A model generated the notes under the pieces. That model was not told where the DNA came from, made no database searches, and saw nothing but the letters and a program-made list of their open reading frames with translations. Below, in pieces: positions 34,990-43,677 of a DNA stretch of 64,000 nucleotides (positions within the stretch are counted from its first letter, which is position 1; each line of letters starts with the position of its first letter). Position numbers and translations under genes: made by a program. The stretch is from Bacteroidota bacterium. Its GTDB lineage: Bacteria > Bacteroidota > Bacteroidia > J057 > JADKCL01. The stretch lies in the NCBI GenBank assembly GCA_016718825.1, contig JADKCL010000003.1, forward strand, positions 296,011 through 360,010, in the 5' to 3' direction.

Positions 34990-36695
34990 GAGGCTTTGCG
35001 TACCTTTTTGAGTGAAAGCATGTTGATGGCATTGGTGGTGAGCCCAGTGACATCCTTGGAAATGATTCTGACGATCTTGTCGTAATAAAGGAGTACCACC
35101 GGCGCCTCTTCCAGCATTTGCCGGTCCATTTCCTGATAGAGCAGAAAACGAATCGAATCACGCGGTTCGGATTGTGCCGCTGCAAAAAGGGAATCAAACC
35201 GAATGGATGAAAAACGCATTCGATTGGGTCCGTTGGGCGGAATTTGATCCGTCGTGAAAAGGCCGAGGTAATTTTCGCCATCCGGATAGTCGGCAATCCA
35301 ACCAGCCCGCCAAAGGTTGATTTCGCCTTTTCCGGCAGATTCCCGCACAGCTGCACCGTCCATGTTGTCGATCGTCACGCTCAAACCTATCCGTTCCCAG
35401 CTTTTTTGGACGAATTCCATGGCAGCTTGGTACACAGGCGTGGACTTCAAGGATAGGGTCGGAATGCCCTTTCCAGCCGGATAACCCGCCGCTTCCAGCA
35501 ATTGGGAGGCCTTGTCAGGATTGTAATCAAAGCCCACCACTGCATGCGCATCAAAGCCCGGCATGCCCGACGGAATCATACCCGAGGTTGCGGGATAGCC
35601 ATTTCCGTTGAGCACATATTCTACCAGTGCCTCCCGATCGATCGCATAGTTTAATGCCTGTCGCACACGCCGATCCAACAGCGGATGCCCTTTGGCAGCG
35701 GGCTTCGTCGAATCGACCAAAATCCCGATGAACTCCGTATTCAGTTGCGGATGAAGATCAAACTGGAATTGATCAAGGTACTTTTGTCGGATCTCGCCCC
35801 GGCTGTCAAAAACTTCGTCCTTGGTGCTTTTGTCAATGCCATTCACAAAATCGAGCCGCCCTTGGCAGAGTTCTACAAATTCGCTGAGTCGCTCCCGAAT
35901 GAACCGTACGTGCACGGCATCGAGGTAGGGCAAAGGCTTGCCTTGCGCATCCTTTTCAAAATAGCGGTCGTTTTTGAGCAGAATCAGACTCACATTTTCA
36001 TTCCAACTTTTAAACTTGAAAGGTCCAGTTCCAATCGGATGGCTTCGGAAGTCTTTGCCGTAAAATTCGACAACCTCCCGGGGGACGATCGAGGCGTAGG
36101 CCATGGCAAGCAGGTTGGGAAATGGGGCGAATGGTTTTTCCAATCGGATCTGAAAAGTAGAATCGTCGACCACTTTGAATCCTGAAACCTCGGCGGCCGA
36201 GCCGTTGCGATAGGCCTCGACACCGGCCACTTTGCCGTTGAAGATCCAAAATCCTTTTGCCGCTACAGCGGGATCGCAGATGCGGGTAAAACTGTAGCGC
36301 ACGTCTTGCGCATTCATTCGCCGGGTGCTGTCAGGCCCCAAAAGCGGACTTTTATGAAACCAGACATCGTTGCGCAGATGAAAAGTGTAGGTTCGGCCGC
36401 TATCGGTCACTTCCCAAGTGCGGCAGAGGGCGGGCTGCAGGACGAGGTTGGAATCAAACGCTAGCAAACCGTCAAAAATCTGGGCACACATCCATGTGGC
36501 GCTTTGGTCGCTGGCATAGGCTGGGTCAAGTGTACTTAATCCTGCATAGAGGTTCATGCGGAAAACTGTCCGATTACCAACATCTTCCGACGGTTTTCCA
36601 CATGATACCAACAAGGCTAGTGTGCATAACAAGGCCAACAAAATTTGCATTGATGGCGCGCTTCTTTTGTAACTTTGCCTCTTGAATTTTAGCAT
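34986..36695 (-). CDS. ABC-transporter solute-binding lipoprotein, peptide/nickel family (SBP_bac_5)
   Basis: A 569-residue extracytoplasmic binding protein. The lipobox is LVSC (around residues 29-32) after a hydrophobic segment. The family pattern is clear: 'LYAGLSTLDPAYASDQSATW', 'YTFHLRNDVWFHKSP', 'VRYSFTRICDP', 'IGTGPFKFKSWNENVSLILL', and 'LLDRRVRQALNYAIDREALV'. Members bind oligopeptides, dipeptides or nickel; the ligand is unknown, and no permease or ATPase genes lie next to it in this window. The start at 36695 gives a basic n-region; an alternative ATG at 36650 starts directly before the hydrophobic segment but lacks a positive charge. The 5' end overlaps the parA promoter on the other strand. 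Confidence 0.9.
   Translation of the reverse strand: MLKFKRQSYKRSAPSMQILLALLCTLALLVSCGKPSEDVGNRTVFRMNLYAGLSTLDPAYASDQSATWMCAQIFDGLLAFDSNLVLQPALCRTWEVTDSGRTYTFHLRNDVWFHKSPLLGPDSTRRMNAQDVRYSFTRICDPAVAAKGFWIFNGKVAGVEAYRNGSAAEVSGFKVVDDSTFQIRLEKPFAPFPNLLAMAYASIVPREVVEFYGKDFRSHPIGTGPFKFKSWNENVSLILLKNDRYFEKDAQGKPLPYLDAVHVRFIRERLSEFVELCQGRLDFVNGIDKSTKDEVFDSRGEIRQKYLDQFQFDLHPQLNTEFIGILVDSTKPAAKGHPLLDRRVRQALNYAIDREALVEYVLNGNGYPATSGMIPSGMPGFDAHAVVGFDYNPDKASQLLEAAGYPAGKGIPTLSLKSTPVYQAAMEFVQKSWERIGLSVTIDNMDGAAVRESAGKGEINLWRAGWIADYPDGENYLGLFTTDQIPPNGPNRMRFSSIRFDSLFAAAQSEPRDSIRFLLYQEMDRQMLEEAPVVLLYYDKIVRIISKDVTGLTTNAINMLSLKKVRKAS
36644..36677 (+). promoter_or_regulatory. Bacteroidota-type promoter of parA
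   Basis: TTTG (36644-36647), then 22 bases, then TAACTTTG (36670-36677). It lies about 108 bases before the parA ATG and inside the 5' end of the divergent binding-protein gene. Confidence 0.65.
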
Positions 36696-36784
36696 CCGAT
36701 AAGGTCTGCAAGGGTGTACTGAATCGGCAAAATTAAGTGAAAAAAAATGGTTCCCTGCAACCAGGAGGAAAAGGAATACTGCGG

Positions 36785-37594
36785 ATGACGAAGGTAATCT
36801 CGATTGCGAATCAAAAAGGCGGTGTCGGTAAGACCACCACTGCGATCAACTTGGCTGCAAGCCTCGCTGCTTTGGAGTTCAAGACACTCATGATCGACAC
36901 CGATCCCCAAGCCAATGCCACGAGTGGCCTCGGCTTTGATCCGCGTAACACCAAACGCGGCATCTACGAGGCCATGATCAGCGACGAGATTGAAGCCAAG
37001 GACACGATCCTCACGACCGATTTCCCCAATTTGGACTTGATTCCCAGCAACATCGACCTCGTCGGCGCGGAGATTGAGATGATCAACCTGCCCAACCGCG
37101 AACGCAAAATGCGGCGTATCCTTGAGCCTTTGCGCGGGATGTATGACTTCATTCTGATCGACTGCTCGCCTTCACTCGGTTTGATCACGGTCAATGCTTT
37201 GACGGCCTCCGACTCTGTGATCGTGCCCGTCCAGTGCGAGTATTTTGCTTTGGAAGGTCTCGGCAAGTTGTTGAATACCATCAAAATCGTCCAACAGCGT
37301 CTCAATACAGAACTGGAAATCGAAGGCATTTTGCTGACGATGTACGATTCCCGCCTGCGCTTGAGCAATCAAGTGGTCGACGAAGTCAAGACGCATTTTC
37401 AGGAGATCGTATTTGACACGATCATCACCCGCAACATCCGCCTCAGCGAGGCTCCGAGCTTTGGCTTGCCTGCCCTCATGTTTGACGGCGAAAGCAAGGG
37501 CGCCATCAACTACATGAACCTCGCTCGCGAGATCCTGCAGCGCAATGGATTGACGCTCACGAGCTTGAAAGATGGCCAACATTCCAACAATTGA
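36785..37594 (+). CDS. parA: Chromosome-partitioning ATPase ParA (Soj)
   Basis: A 269-residue Walker-type ATPase. The deviant P-loop KGGVGKTT is at residues 11-18 ('ISIANQKGGVGKTTTAINLA'), the switch I-like 'MIDTDPQANATSGLG' near 39, and 'YDFILIDCSPSLGLITVNAL' (Walker B) near 119. It drives segregation of the chromosome origin with ParB. The ATG at 36785 follows a good ribosome-binding site (CCAGGAGGAAAAGG); a GTG further upstream (36737) would add 16 residues unlike the family. It is the first gene of the parA-parB-DUF5683-dapB-(radical SAM)-lepB run. Confidence 0.97.
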   Translation: MTKVISIANQKGGVGKTTTAINLAASLAALEFKTLMIDTDPQANATSGLGFDPRNTKRGIYEAMISDEIEAKDTILTTDFPNLDLIPSNIDLVGAEIEMINLPNRERKMRRILEPLRGMYDFILIDCSPSLGLITVNALTASDSVIVPVQCEYFALEGLGKLLNTIKIVQQRLNTELEIEGILLTMYDSRLRLSNQVVDEVKTHFQEIVFDTIITRNIRLSEAPSFGLPALMFDGESKGAINYMNLAREILQRNGLTLTSLKDGQHSNN

Positions 37595-37617
37595 GCTCCG
37601 ATACCAGTAGAGAATTA

Positions 37618-38532
37618 ATGATTGATCCGAAAAATAAGCGGCGAAACGCACTTGGGCGTGGCTTGAGTGCCTTGCTGAGCGACTCTGAAAACCCCGAACT
37701 CGAAAGCGGTCCGGTTGCTGAGCAGGCAAATGCGCCCCTCGAGGCCTCTGTAAGCGAGATTCCGATCAACAGCATCGAAACCAATCCCTATCAGCCGAGG
37801 ACGCATTTTGACCTCGTTGCACTGGAGGAACTTTCCATGTCCATTCAAGCACAGGGCATCATTCAGCCGATTACTGTGCGCAAAATGGGTGGCGACACTT
37901 ATCAGTTGATCAGCGGCGAACGTCGTCTCCAAGCCAGTAAAATGGCAGGAATGCAGACGATTCCAGCCTACGTGCGCACAGCAGATGACGAGCAGATGCT
38001 GGAAATGGCGCTGATCGAAAACATTCAGCGTCAAGACCTCAACCCGATGGAAATCGCACTTGCCTACCATCGTCTCGTCGAGGAATTGAACCTCCGCTTG
38101 GAAGATCTTGGCGACAAAGTCGGCAAGAAAAGGGCCACTGTCAACAATTACATGCGTCTGCTAAAGCTTCCTCCCGAGATTCAAATCGGACTCAAGGAAG
38201 CCAAACTGAGCATGGGTCATGCACGCGCCTTGATCAACATCGAATCGATCGAAGATCAACTCGCTGTCTATAAGGCCATTCTCGAAAATGACCTCAGTGT
38301 GCGCAAAGTGGAAGAAATGGTGCGGGCCATCGCCGAACGCGGGAACAAGAAGCCCAGTTCGAAGCCGACCGCGGCCAAGGACATCCATGTTCAGAAGCTC
38401 GAACGCCGACTCGAGGACAAATTTGGCAGCCGTGTTGTGATCTCGCAGTCTGCTCAAGGCAAAGGCGAACTCAAAATCGGCTTCGAATCCATCGAAGACC
38501 TGAACCGTATCCTTGAAATACTGGAAGCTTGA
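37618..38532 (+). CDS. parB: Chromosome-partitioning protein ParB (Spo0J)
   Basis: A 304-residue ParB. The N-terminal CTPase/ParB domain has 'LGRGLSALLSD', then 'INSIETNPYQPRTHFD', 'GIIQPITVRKMGGDTYQLIS' and the GERR motif (about residue 95). The 'LIENIQRQDLNPMEIALAYH' box follows, then the helix-turn-helix 'LEDLGDKVGKKRATVNNYMR' and 'LSMGHARALI'. It binds parS sites and spreads by CTP-dependent clamping. The ATG at 37618 is 23 bases after the parA stop; a TTG at 37591 is less likely. Confidence 0.97.
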   Translation: MIDPKNKRRNALGRGLSALLSDSENPELESGPVAEQANAPLEASVSEIPINSIETNPYQPRTHFDLVALEELSMSIQAQGIIQPITVRKMGGDTYQLISGERRLQASKMAGMQTIPAYVRTADDEQMLEMALIENIQRQDLNPMEIALAYHRLVEELNLRLEDLGDKVGKKRATVNNYMRLLKLPPEIQIGLKEAKLSMGHARALINIESIEDQLAVYKAILENDLSVRKVEEMVRAIAERGNKKPSSKPTAAKDIHVQKLERRLEDKFGSRVVISQSAQGKGELKIGFESIEDLNRILEILEA

Positions 38533-39326
38533 TTCGACGCAATTGTCATAGGGGATTCTTTGCTGGCATCGCTTTGGCTTTTTTGACCTGCTTTTGTGCA
38601 GGCTATGTAAAATGTCAAGTGATTCCGCCGGATACCGTGATTGGCATTGTCGATTCGTTGAAAGCCGACACTTTCCTGAGCACCAAGACAAAAATCAAAA
38701 GTTTGCGCGAGCCAGAGCGTGATACGGTAAATGCACCGATCATTATCATGGACGCCGGCGAAGCTACTGCCGTGGGGGACAGTTCGCGGAAAGACACTTC
38801 CAAATCCAAAATTAGCCGATTTTTAAGCACCATTCACCTTTCTCCCCCGCGCGAACGTTACGACGCCAAGGTCGCGGTCCGGCGCAGCTTGCTCTTGCCG
38901 GGGTGGGGACAATTGTACAACCGTCGACCTTGGAAAGTGCCCATTATCTATGCTGGATTCGGGGTATTCGCCTTTTTTATCATTGACAACCATCGCGGCT
39001 ATTTGGATTATGACAAAGCTGTGAAATGCGTTGGTTTTCCGGGGACTTGCAACCCCAATCCCTACTACGTTCTGGGGCAAACGTATGGCGTCCAAGGACT
39101 CATTAACATTCGTGAAGGCTTCCGCAGATACCGCGATCTGAATTTCATCATCGCCGGTCTTTGGTACACATTGCAGGCGGTGGATGCCTACGTGGATGCC
39201 CACATGCGGGGATTCAATGTTTCGGAAGACCTTTCCCTGGACTTCCACCCCAACGTGGGCATTGATCCGTTTCGGCAAAACAGTCTGTATACTGGAATGA
39301 CGGTCTCCCTCAAACTACGAAAATGA
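38529..39326 (+). CDS. DUF5683-type envelope protein
   Basis: A 265-residue protein with signal peptide (HRGFFAGIALAFLTCFCAGY). A variable linker is followed by the conserved C-terminal module: 'RRSLLLPGWGQLYNRRPWKV', 'IIYAGFGVFAFFIIDNHR', 'REGFRRYRDLNFIIAGLWYT' and 'QAVDAYVDAHMRGFNVSEDL', the pattern of the DUF5683 family, with two membrane-embedded helices. Its role is unknown. It is almost always found between parB and dapB in Bacteroidota. The only usable start is a TTG at 38529, overlapping the parB stop as TTGA; no in-frame ATG precedes the signal peptide. Confidence 0.87.
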   Translation: MIRRNCHRGFFAGIALAFLTCFCAGYVKCQVIPPDTVIGIVDSLKADTFLSTKTKIKSLREPERDTVNAPIIIMDAGEATAVGDSSRKDTSKSKISRFLSTIHLSPPRERYDAKVAVRRSLLLPGWGQLYNRRPWKVPIIYAGFGVFAFFIIDNHRGYLDYDKAVKCVGFPGTCNPNPYYVLGQTYGVQGLINIREGFRRYRDLNFIIAGLWYTLQAVDAYVDAHMRGFNVSEDLSLDFHPNVGIDPFRQNSLYTGMTVSLKLRK

Positions 39327-40069
39327 GTCTTCGAATCGCATTGGTGGGATATGGCAAAATGGGAAAGGCTGTCGAGGCCGAAGCCCGTGCGCGCGGCCAT
39401 GAGATCTGTTTGATTGTCGATCAAGACAACGCGCACCTCGCAACGCTCTTGCGTCCCGAAACCTGCGATTGTTTCATCGAATTCACCCGCCCGGAGGCTG
39501 CGTTGGGCAATTTCAGGAATTTGCTTTCGACAGGAGTACCGATCGTGACAGGAACCACCGGTTGGCTCCCCGAACTGGAAACTTTCCGTGCTGAGGTGCT
39601 CGCTGCCAACGGCCGTTTTATGTACAGCAGCAACTTTTCCGTCGGCGTCAACGTCCTTTTTCAGCTCAACAAGATGCTTGCCAAGCTCATGAATGGCCAT
39701 CCGCAGTACGATTGCTATATCGAGGAGGCACATCATCGGCACAAAAAAGATGCGCCATCCGGAACTGCACAAAGTCTGGCAGGCCAAATTTTGGACGGTC
39801 TGAATCACAAGACCAAACTTGCTGGACCAGAATTGCTCCTTCGTGCGCCAGAACCCGAAGAGCTTTCGATTGCCTTCACGCGAGCAGGCGAGATCATTGG
39901 CAATCATGCGGTCACATATATCTCTGATATTGACAGAATTACGATTCAGCACGAGGCATTCAACCGTCGCGGATTTGCGCTGGGTGCAGTCATTGCTGCC
40001 GAATGGATGCAAGGCAAACGCGGCTTTTTCGAATTCGGGCAAATTTTCGAAACAATTCAGCCTTTCTGA
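39323..40069 (+). CDS. dapB: 4-hydroxy-tetrahydrodipicolinate reductase
   Basis: A 248-residue enzyme of the diaminopimelate/lysine pathway, reducing the DapA product with NAD(P)H. The Rossmann motif is VGYGKMGKAV at 8-17; the catalytic signature is 'EEAHHRHKKDAPSGTAQSLA' (H137, K141); 'SSNFSVGVNVLF' near 102 precedes it. The C-terminal part ends 'GFALGAVIAAEWMQGKRGFF'. It is slightly shorter than the enterobacterial enzyme (about 270 residues), as usual in Bacteroidota. The start overlaps the DUF5683 stop by 4 bp (ATGA). Confidence 0.96.
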   Translation: MSLRIALVGYGKMGKAVEAEARARGHEICLIVDQDNAHLATLLRPETCDCFIEFTRPEAALGNFRNLLSTGVPIVTGTTGWLPELETFRAEVLAANGRFMYSSNFSVGVNVLFQLNKMLAKLMNGHPQYDCYIEEAHHRHKKDAPSGTAQSLAGQILDGLNHKTKLAGPELLLRAPEPEELSIAFTRAGEIIGNHAVTYISDIDRITIQHEAFNRRGFALGAVIAAEWMQGKRGFFEFGQIFETIQPF

Positions 40070-40119
40070 AAATTTGTAGCCAACATTGGAACAATGCCAA
40101 TTAGCATCTAATTTCAAGG

Positions 40120-41499
40120 ATGGATCATCTCTATCTCAACCGCGCCGATGTACGCGCACTGAACGCGAGACGCATTGGCAGAGAAAAGCGTAGGGTATGC
40201 CACATTCCGGAAAAGGGCCTCTATTTTGGCCTTCGCGGCCAAATCTTCAGCTGTTGCTACAACAAATCGTATGTGCTAGGGACTTATCCAGAGCATTCGA
40301 TCCGTGAAATTTGGGAGGGCAAAGCGCTAAAACAGCAACGGCGAGCGATCAAAAAATGGGATATGGCATTGGGCTGCCAAGGCTGCTATGAACTGATCAA
40401 ATCCCAGAATTTCAACGCATTACCGCTCAAAAACTACGATCGATTTGCTCCGAGAAACCGCAGGTTTCCTGCGAAAATGGACTTCGAGTTGTTCAATACC
40501 TGCAACTTGGAATGCATCATGTGTCGCGGCGAATTTTCATCTACGATTCGGAAGAACCGTGAAGGATTGCCGCCCATCGATTCCCCCTATGATGCCGCCT
40601 TCTTTGATCAGGTCGAGGAATTCATTCCGCACCTGCAAAGCAGTCACTTTCTAGGCGGGGAGCCGTTTCTCATTCCGCAGTACGTCGATTTGTGGGAAAG
40701 AATGTCTGAAATCAATCCCAAAATGGCTGTTTCAGTTCAGACGAATTGTACCGTTCTGAACCAACGGGTGAAAGATATCCTTGAGCGAATGGACTTTCAC
40801 ATCAGCGTATCCATCGACTCGGTGGATGCTACCAACTATGCCTTCATTCGCAAGCATGGACAACTCGATCGCGTTCTGGAAAATCTGCGTTACTTCCGAG
40901 AATACACATATCGGCGTGGCACCTTACTCACACTGGCATTTTGCCCGATGCCCCAAAATTGGCGTGAATTGCCGATGATCGTCGATTTCTGCAATGAATG
41001 GGGAATGCCTTTGATGTTTACTACCGTCGAATCGCCGCCCTCTTGCAGCCTTTCTGCCTTGAATTTTGCTCAACTTTCTGAAATTGAAGCCTATCTCCAA
41101 CCACATCTGCATCCACTCAATACCCCACTTGAACGACAAAACCGGCAAACATATCTCGATCAAATCCAGCAAATCAGGTACTGGAAGGAGGCGGCCCGCT
41201 CAAAGGAATTGGCTGGAATCGACCAGAAACCAACGAATTTCAATGAATTGATCCAACAAATCCGGCAAGTCATGGGCTTGACGACCGGGATGGGTGCCGC
41301 AGAACTGGATCAGGCCGTTCGCGATATCGAAACAAAGCTGAGATTTGTGTTGAATTATGCTACCCATCGTGGACAAGGCGCTGAAGCTGAGGCTAAAATG
41401 ATTGCAACGCAACCCGAATTGATCATTCGATCGGTACCGGGTTTGACAGAGCAAGAACTCTTGGGACTTTTCAGCAGCTTTGTCATGCCAATGAATTAG
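40120..41499 (+). CDS. Radical SAM protein with N-terminal SPASM-like cysteines
   Basis: A 459-residue radical SAM enzyme. The core cluster motif is CNLECIMC (C128, C132, C135) after 'KMDFELFNT'; 'SHFLGGEPFLIPQYVDLWER' (GGEP) and 'FHISVSIDSVDATNY' complete the TIM-barrel signature. The N-terminus carries a second Cys set, C27, C45, C46, C86 and C89, within 'GLRGQIFSCCYNKSYVLGTY', 'SIREIWEGKALKQQRRA' and 'GCQGCYELI'. These are the hallmarks of a SPASM/twitch auxiliary cluster, but they lie before the barrel rather than after it. The C-terminal 130 residues are helical. The substrate is unknown; no peptide precursor gene is seen nearby. It sits between dapB and lepB, 50 bases after dapB. Confidence 0.9.
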   Translation: MDHLYLNRADVRALNARRIGREKRRVCHIPEKGLYFGLRGQIFSCCYNKSYVLGTYPEHSIREIWEGKALKQQRRAIKKWDMALGCQGCYELIKSQNFNALPLKNYDRFAPRNRRFPAKMDFELFNTCNLECIMCRGEFSSTIRKNREGLPPIDSPYDAAFFDQVEEFIPHLQSSHFLGGEPFLIPQYVDLWERMSEINPKMAVSVQTNCTVLNQRVKDILERMDFHISVSIDSVDATNYAFIRKHGQLDRVLENLRYFREYTYRRGTLLTLAFCPMPQNWRELPMIVDFCNEWGMPLMFTTVESPPSCSLSALNFAQLSEIEAYLQPHLHPLNTPLERQNRQTYLDQIQQIRYWKEAARSKELAGIDQKPTNFNELIQQIRQVMGLTTGMGAAELDQAVRDIETKLRFVLNYATHRGQGAEAEAKMIATQPELIIRSVPGLTEQELLGLFSSFVMPMN

Positions 41500-41587
41500 C
41501 GATTGTGATCAACTTTTTTCTTTTTCTGACGACAGAATTCCGAGCCATTTCTTGGAATCACTCGTATTACCCAACTGTTTTCCTAAA

Positions 41588-41605
41588 TTTGGGAGATTTC
41601 CCAAA
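41588..41605. other. Short hairpin between the radical SAM gene and lepB
   Basis: TTTGGGA and TCCCAAA form a 7-bp stem with a 4-base loop in the 169-base gap. No T-run follows directly. It could mark the transcript boundary before lepB. Confidence 0.4.
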
Positions 41606-41668
41606 AGGCTGGCGCAGCTGGCAAATTAGCATGATGCCACGCGTTGGCCATTAAATGAAGAAAATCGA

Positions 41669-43156
41669 ATGCAATACCATCTGATTGTAACCCTTCCAAT
41701 TTTCCTGTTGCTGCATACAGGTCTCGCACTCACCTTCAAGAAGGCAGGCGAAAGTTGGTGGAAGGGCCTCGTTCCACTCTATAATGTATATGTCTGGCTG
41801 CAACTGGTCAAGAAGCCAAAATGGTGGATCATTTTTTACATGATCCCCGTGCTGAACTTCGTGATGGGCATCGGTATCATCCTGGACTTGGTCAAGTCAT
41901 TTGGCAAGCAGAAGTTTATCGACCATGCCTTGGCTGTGATTTTTCCCTATTTCTACTTCATTTATCTGGGGCTCAATAAAAAAGACCAATACCAAGGCAA
42001 TACCGACGAACCGACAAAAAGCACGGGCCGCGAATGGATGGATGCCATTTTATTTGCCGGTGTTGCAGCCTTGGTGATTCGCACCTTCCTTTTGGAAGCC
42101 TTCATGATCCCGACGACATCGATGGAAGGCTCCTTGCTTGCTGGCGATTTCCTTTTCGTAAGCAAGGTCCACTATGGCGTCAGGATGCCGATGGCACCAC
42201 TTTCCGTTCCATTTGTGCACAACACGCTCCCATTGACCAAGGGCACCAAATCCTACCTGGATTGGATCACGTTGCCCTATTCAAGGCTCCCGGCGCTGAA
42301 GACCATTGAACGCTACGACATTGTCGTCTTCAACTACCCCGACGACGATATTCACCCCGACGTCGACGAACTCGGCAAAATCGAGGTCACGAGCATGAAG
42401 CAAAATTATATCAAACGTTGCGTTGCCACCCCGGGAGATCTGCTGGAAATCAGGGATCGACAGCTCTACATTAACGGTGAAAAGGGATGGAACCCGGAAT
42501 TCATGCAGTTTTCCTATTTGGGAACTGGATTTTATGCCAAAACGCTTGAAAATGAAGGCTTCAGGGTCGCGCCGCAAGAAAACAACGGCAATGCCTTCAT
42601 CGATCAAGGCACCGGTGCCTGGGTCCTGCACATGAACGAAACTCGCTTCAAGAAGCTCTCTTCGGTCAAAGGGACCTCGATCACTCCGTTGATTGAAGAC
42701 TTGCAAACGATGGATTTGGTGCGCCATCGCAACCAGGAAATGGAACAGATGGCCCGGGGCGGAAAATATGCACTTTTCCCAAAGGCTCCGGAAAAAGTGC
42801 TTTGGACAAAGGACGACTTTGGTCCGCTTTGGATCCCCAAAAAAGGTGCAACCATTCCCCTGAATGACAGCACTTTGACCTTTTACGAGAAGTGCATCAA
42901 GGTCTATGAAGACAATACTTTGGAGTTCAAAGACGGAAAGTACCTGCTCAATGGCGAAGTTGCGACGAGCTACACCTTCAAGTTGGATTACTATTGGATG
43001 ATGGGGGACAATCGCCATCAGTCCCTGGACAGCCGTTATTGGGGCTTTGTCCCTGAAGACCACATCGTAGGTAGGCCTTGGTTTGTCTTGTTCAGCTTCG
43101 AAGGAGGTCCGCGCTGGGACAGGTTCTTCAAGCCTGCAACGAAGTGGGAGCCCTGA
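41669..43156 (+). CDS. lepB: Signal peptidase I with an N-terminal membrane domain
   Basis: A 495-residue type I signal peptidase, longer than the usual 200-330. Residues 1-105 form an extra membrane module ('KKAGESWWKGLVPLYNVYVW', then 'FYMIPVLNFVMGIGIIL'), like the DUF5684 module common on Bacteroidota enzymes. The peptidase part has the catalytic serine in 'IPTTSMEGSLLAGDFLFVSK' (S151), the general-base lysine in 'YIKRCVATPGD' (K249), and the final box 'WMMGDNRHQSLDSRYWGFVP'. A large insert (about 265-420) separates boxes D and E. It cleaves Sec and Tat signal peptides at the membrane. Confidence 0.96.
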   Translation: MQYHLIVTLPIFLLLHTGLALTFKKAGESWWKGLVPLYNVYVWLQLVKKPKWWIIFYMIPVLNFVMGIGIILDLVKSFGKQKFIDHALAVIFPYFYFIYLGLNKKDQYQGNTDEPTKSTGREWMDAILFAGVAALVIRTFLLEAFMIPTTSMEGSLLAGDFLFVSKVHYGVRMPMAPLSVPFVHNTLPLTKGTKSYLDWITLPYSRLPALKTIERYDIVVFNYPDDDIHPDVDELGKIEVTSMKQNYIKRCVATPGDLLEIRDRQLYINGEKGWNPEFMQFSYLGTGFYAKTLENEGFRVAPQENNGNAFIDQGTGAWVLHMNETRFKKLSSVKGTSITPLIEDLQTMDLVRHRNQEMEQMARGGKYALFPKAPEKVLWTKDDFGPLWIPKKGATIPLNDSTLTFYEKCIKVYEDNTLEFKDGKYLLNGEVATSYTFKLDYYWMMGDNRHQSLDSRYWGFVPEDHIVGRPWFVLFSFEGGPRWDRFFKPATKWEP

Positions 43157-43187
43157 TCCACTGTTGAAATCATCTTCCCATCCTGAA

Positions 43188-43225
43188 GAAACGCCTCAAG
43201 TCACGACAGTGGTTTGAGGCGTTTC
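43188..43225 (+). terminator. Probable terminator after lepB
   Basis: GAAACGCCTCAA and TTGAGGCGTTTC form a perfect 12-bp stem around a 14-base loop, 32 bases after the lepB stop. The T-run is short (GCTTTGC). Confidence 0.65.
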
Positions 43226-43439
43226 GCTTTGCGCTGCGCGGCCAATGAAGTCGCCACTGCCTGCAAATCCTGATAGCGCGCGAAGGCAGGACTGCCGATT
43301 GGACCTTGTAGCTGGATGAAGACCTTCCTAACGATAACCGGGGAATGCTCTTGCCAATTGCATGGACAAATGCAGGAAAAGCGGATTGCCGATGAAGGGA
43401 TGCCGAATTGGACAAGGTTTGCAATCAAGGCCTGATTCA

Positions 43440-43665
43440 ATACGTTTTTCCGGGAAAGGAAACCGCTTTTGAATATCTGTGAGCAGGATGCCATTACGGA
43501 AAACCGTCTCCAGATGAAAGGAAGCCGATTCCGATTCTCCGTGAGAAGAGGGCGTTAACGAAAAGCGGCTCCCGATGAAAGGAAGCCGATTCCGATAATC
43601 CGTAAGAAGATGGCGTTAACGAAAAACGGCTTCCCGATGAAAGGAAGCCGTTTTTGAATATCTTT
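43440..43665. repeat. About four tandem 62-bp units, each with a hairpin
   Basis: GATGAAAGGAAGCCG occurs at 43512, 43574 and 43636 (62-bp period), with a weaker first unit near 43450. Each unit has the frame GGCGTTAACGAAAA, then a stem CGGCTTCC/GGAAGCCG around CGATGAAA. The last unit has a 10-bp perfect stem (AACGGCTTCC/GGAAGCCGTT, 43626-43653) followed by TTT and can act as a terminator for both flanking genes. Confidence 0.8.
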
Positions 43666-43677
43666 GAGCAAGACAGC

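Noticed and set aside
41500..41668. Possible precursor peptide for the radical SAM enzyme
   Set aside because: I looked for a short Cys/Gly-rich open frame with a ribosome-binding site; only a 7-codon frame is present, so no precursor can be supported here.
43440..43665. Possible CRISPR array
   Set aside because: The repeats are 62 bp apart with most of each unit conserved; there are no unique spacers of 30-40 bp and no cas genes nearby.
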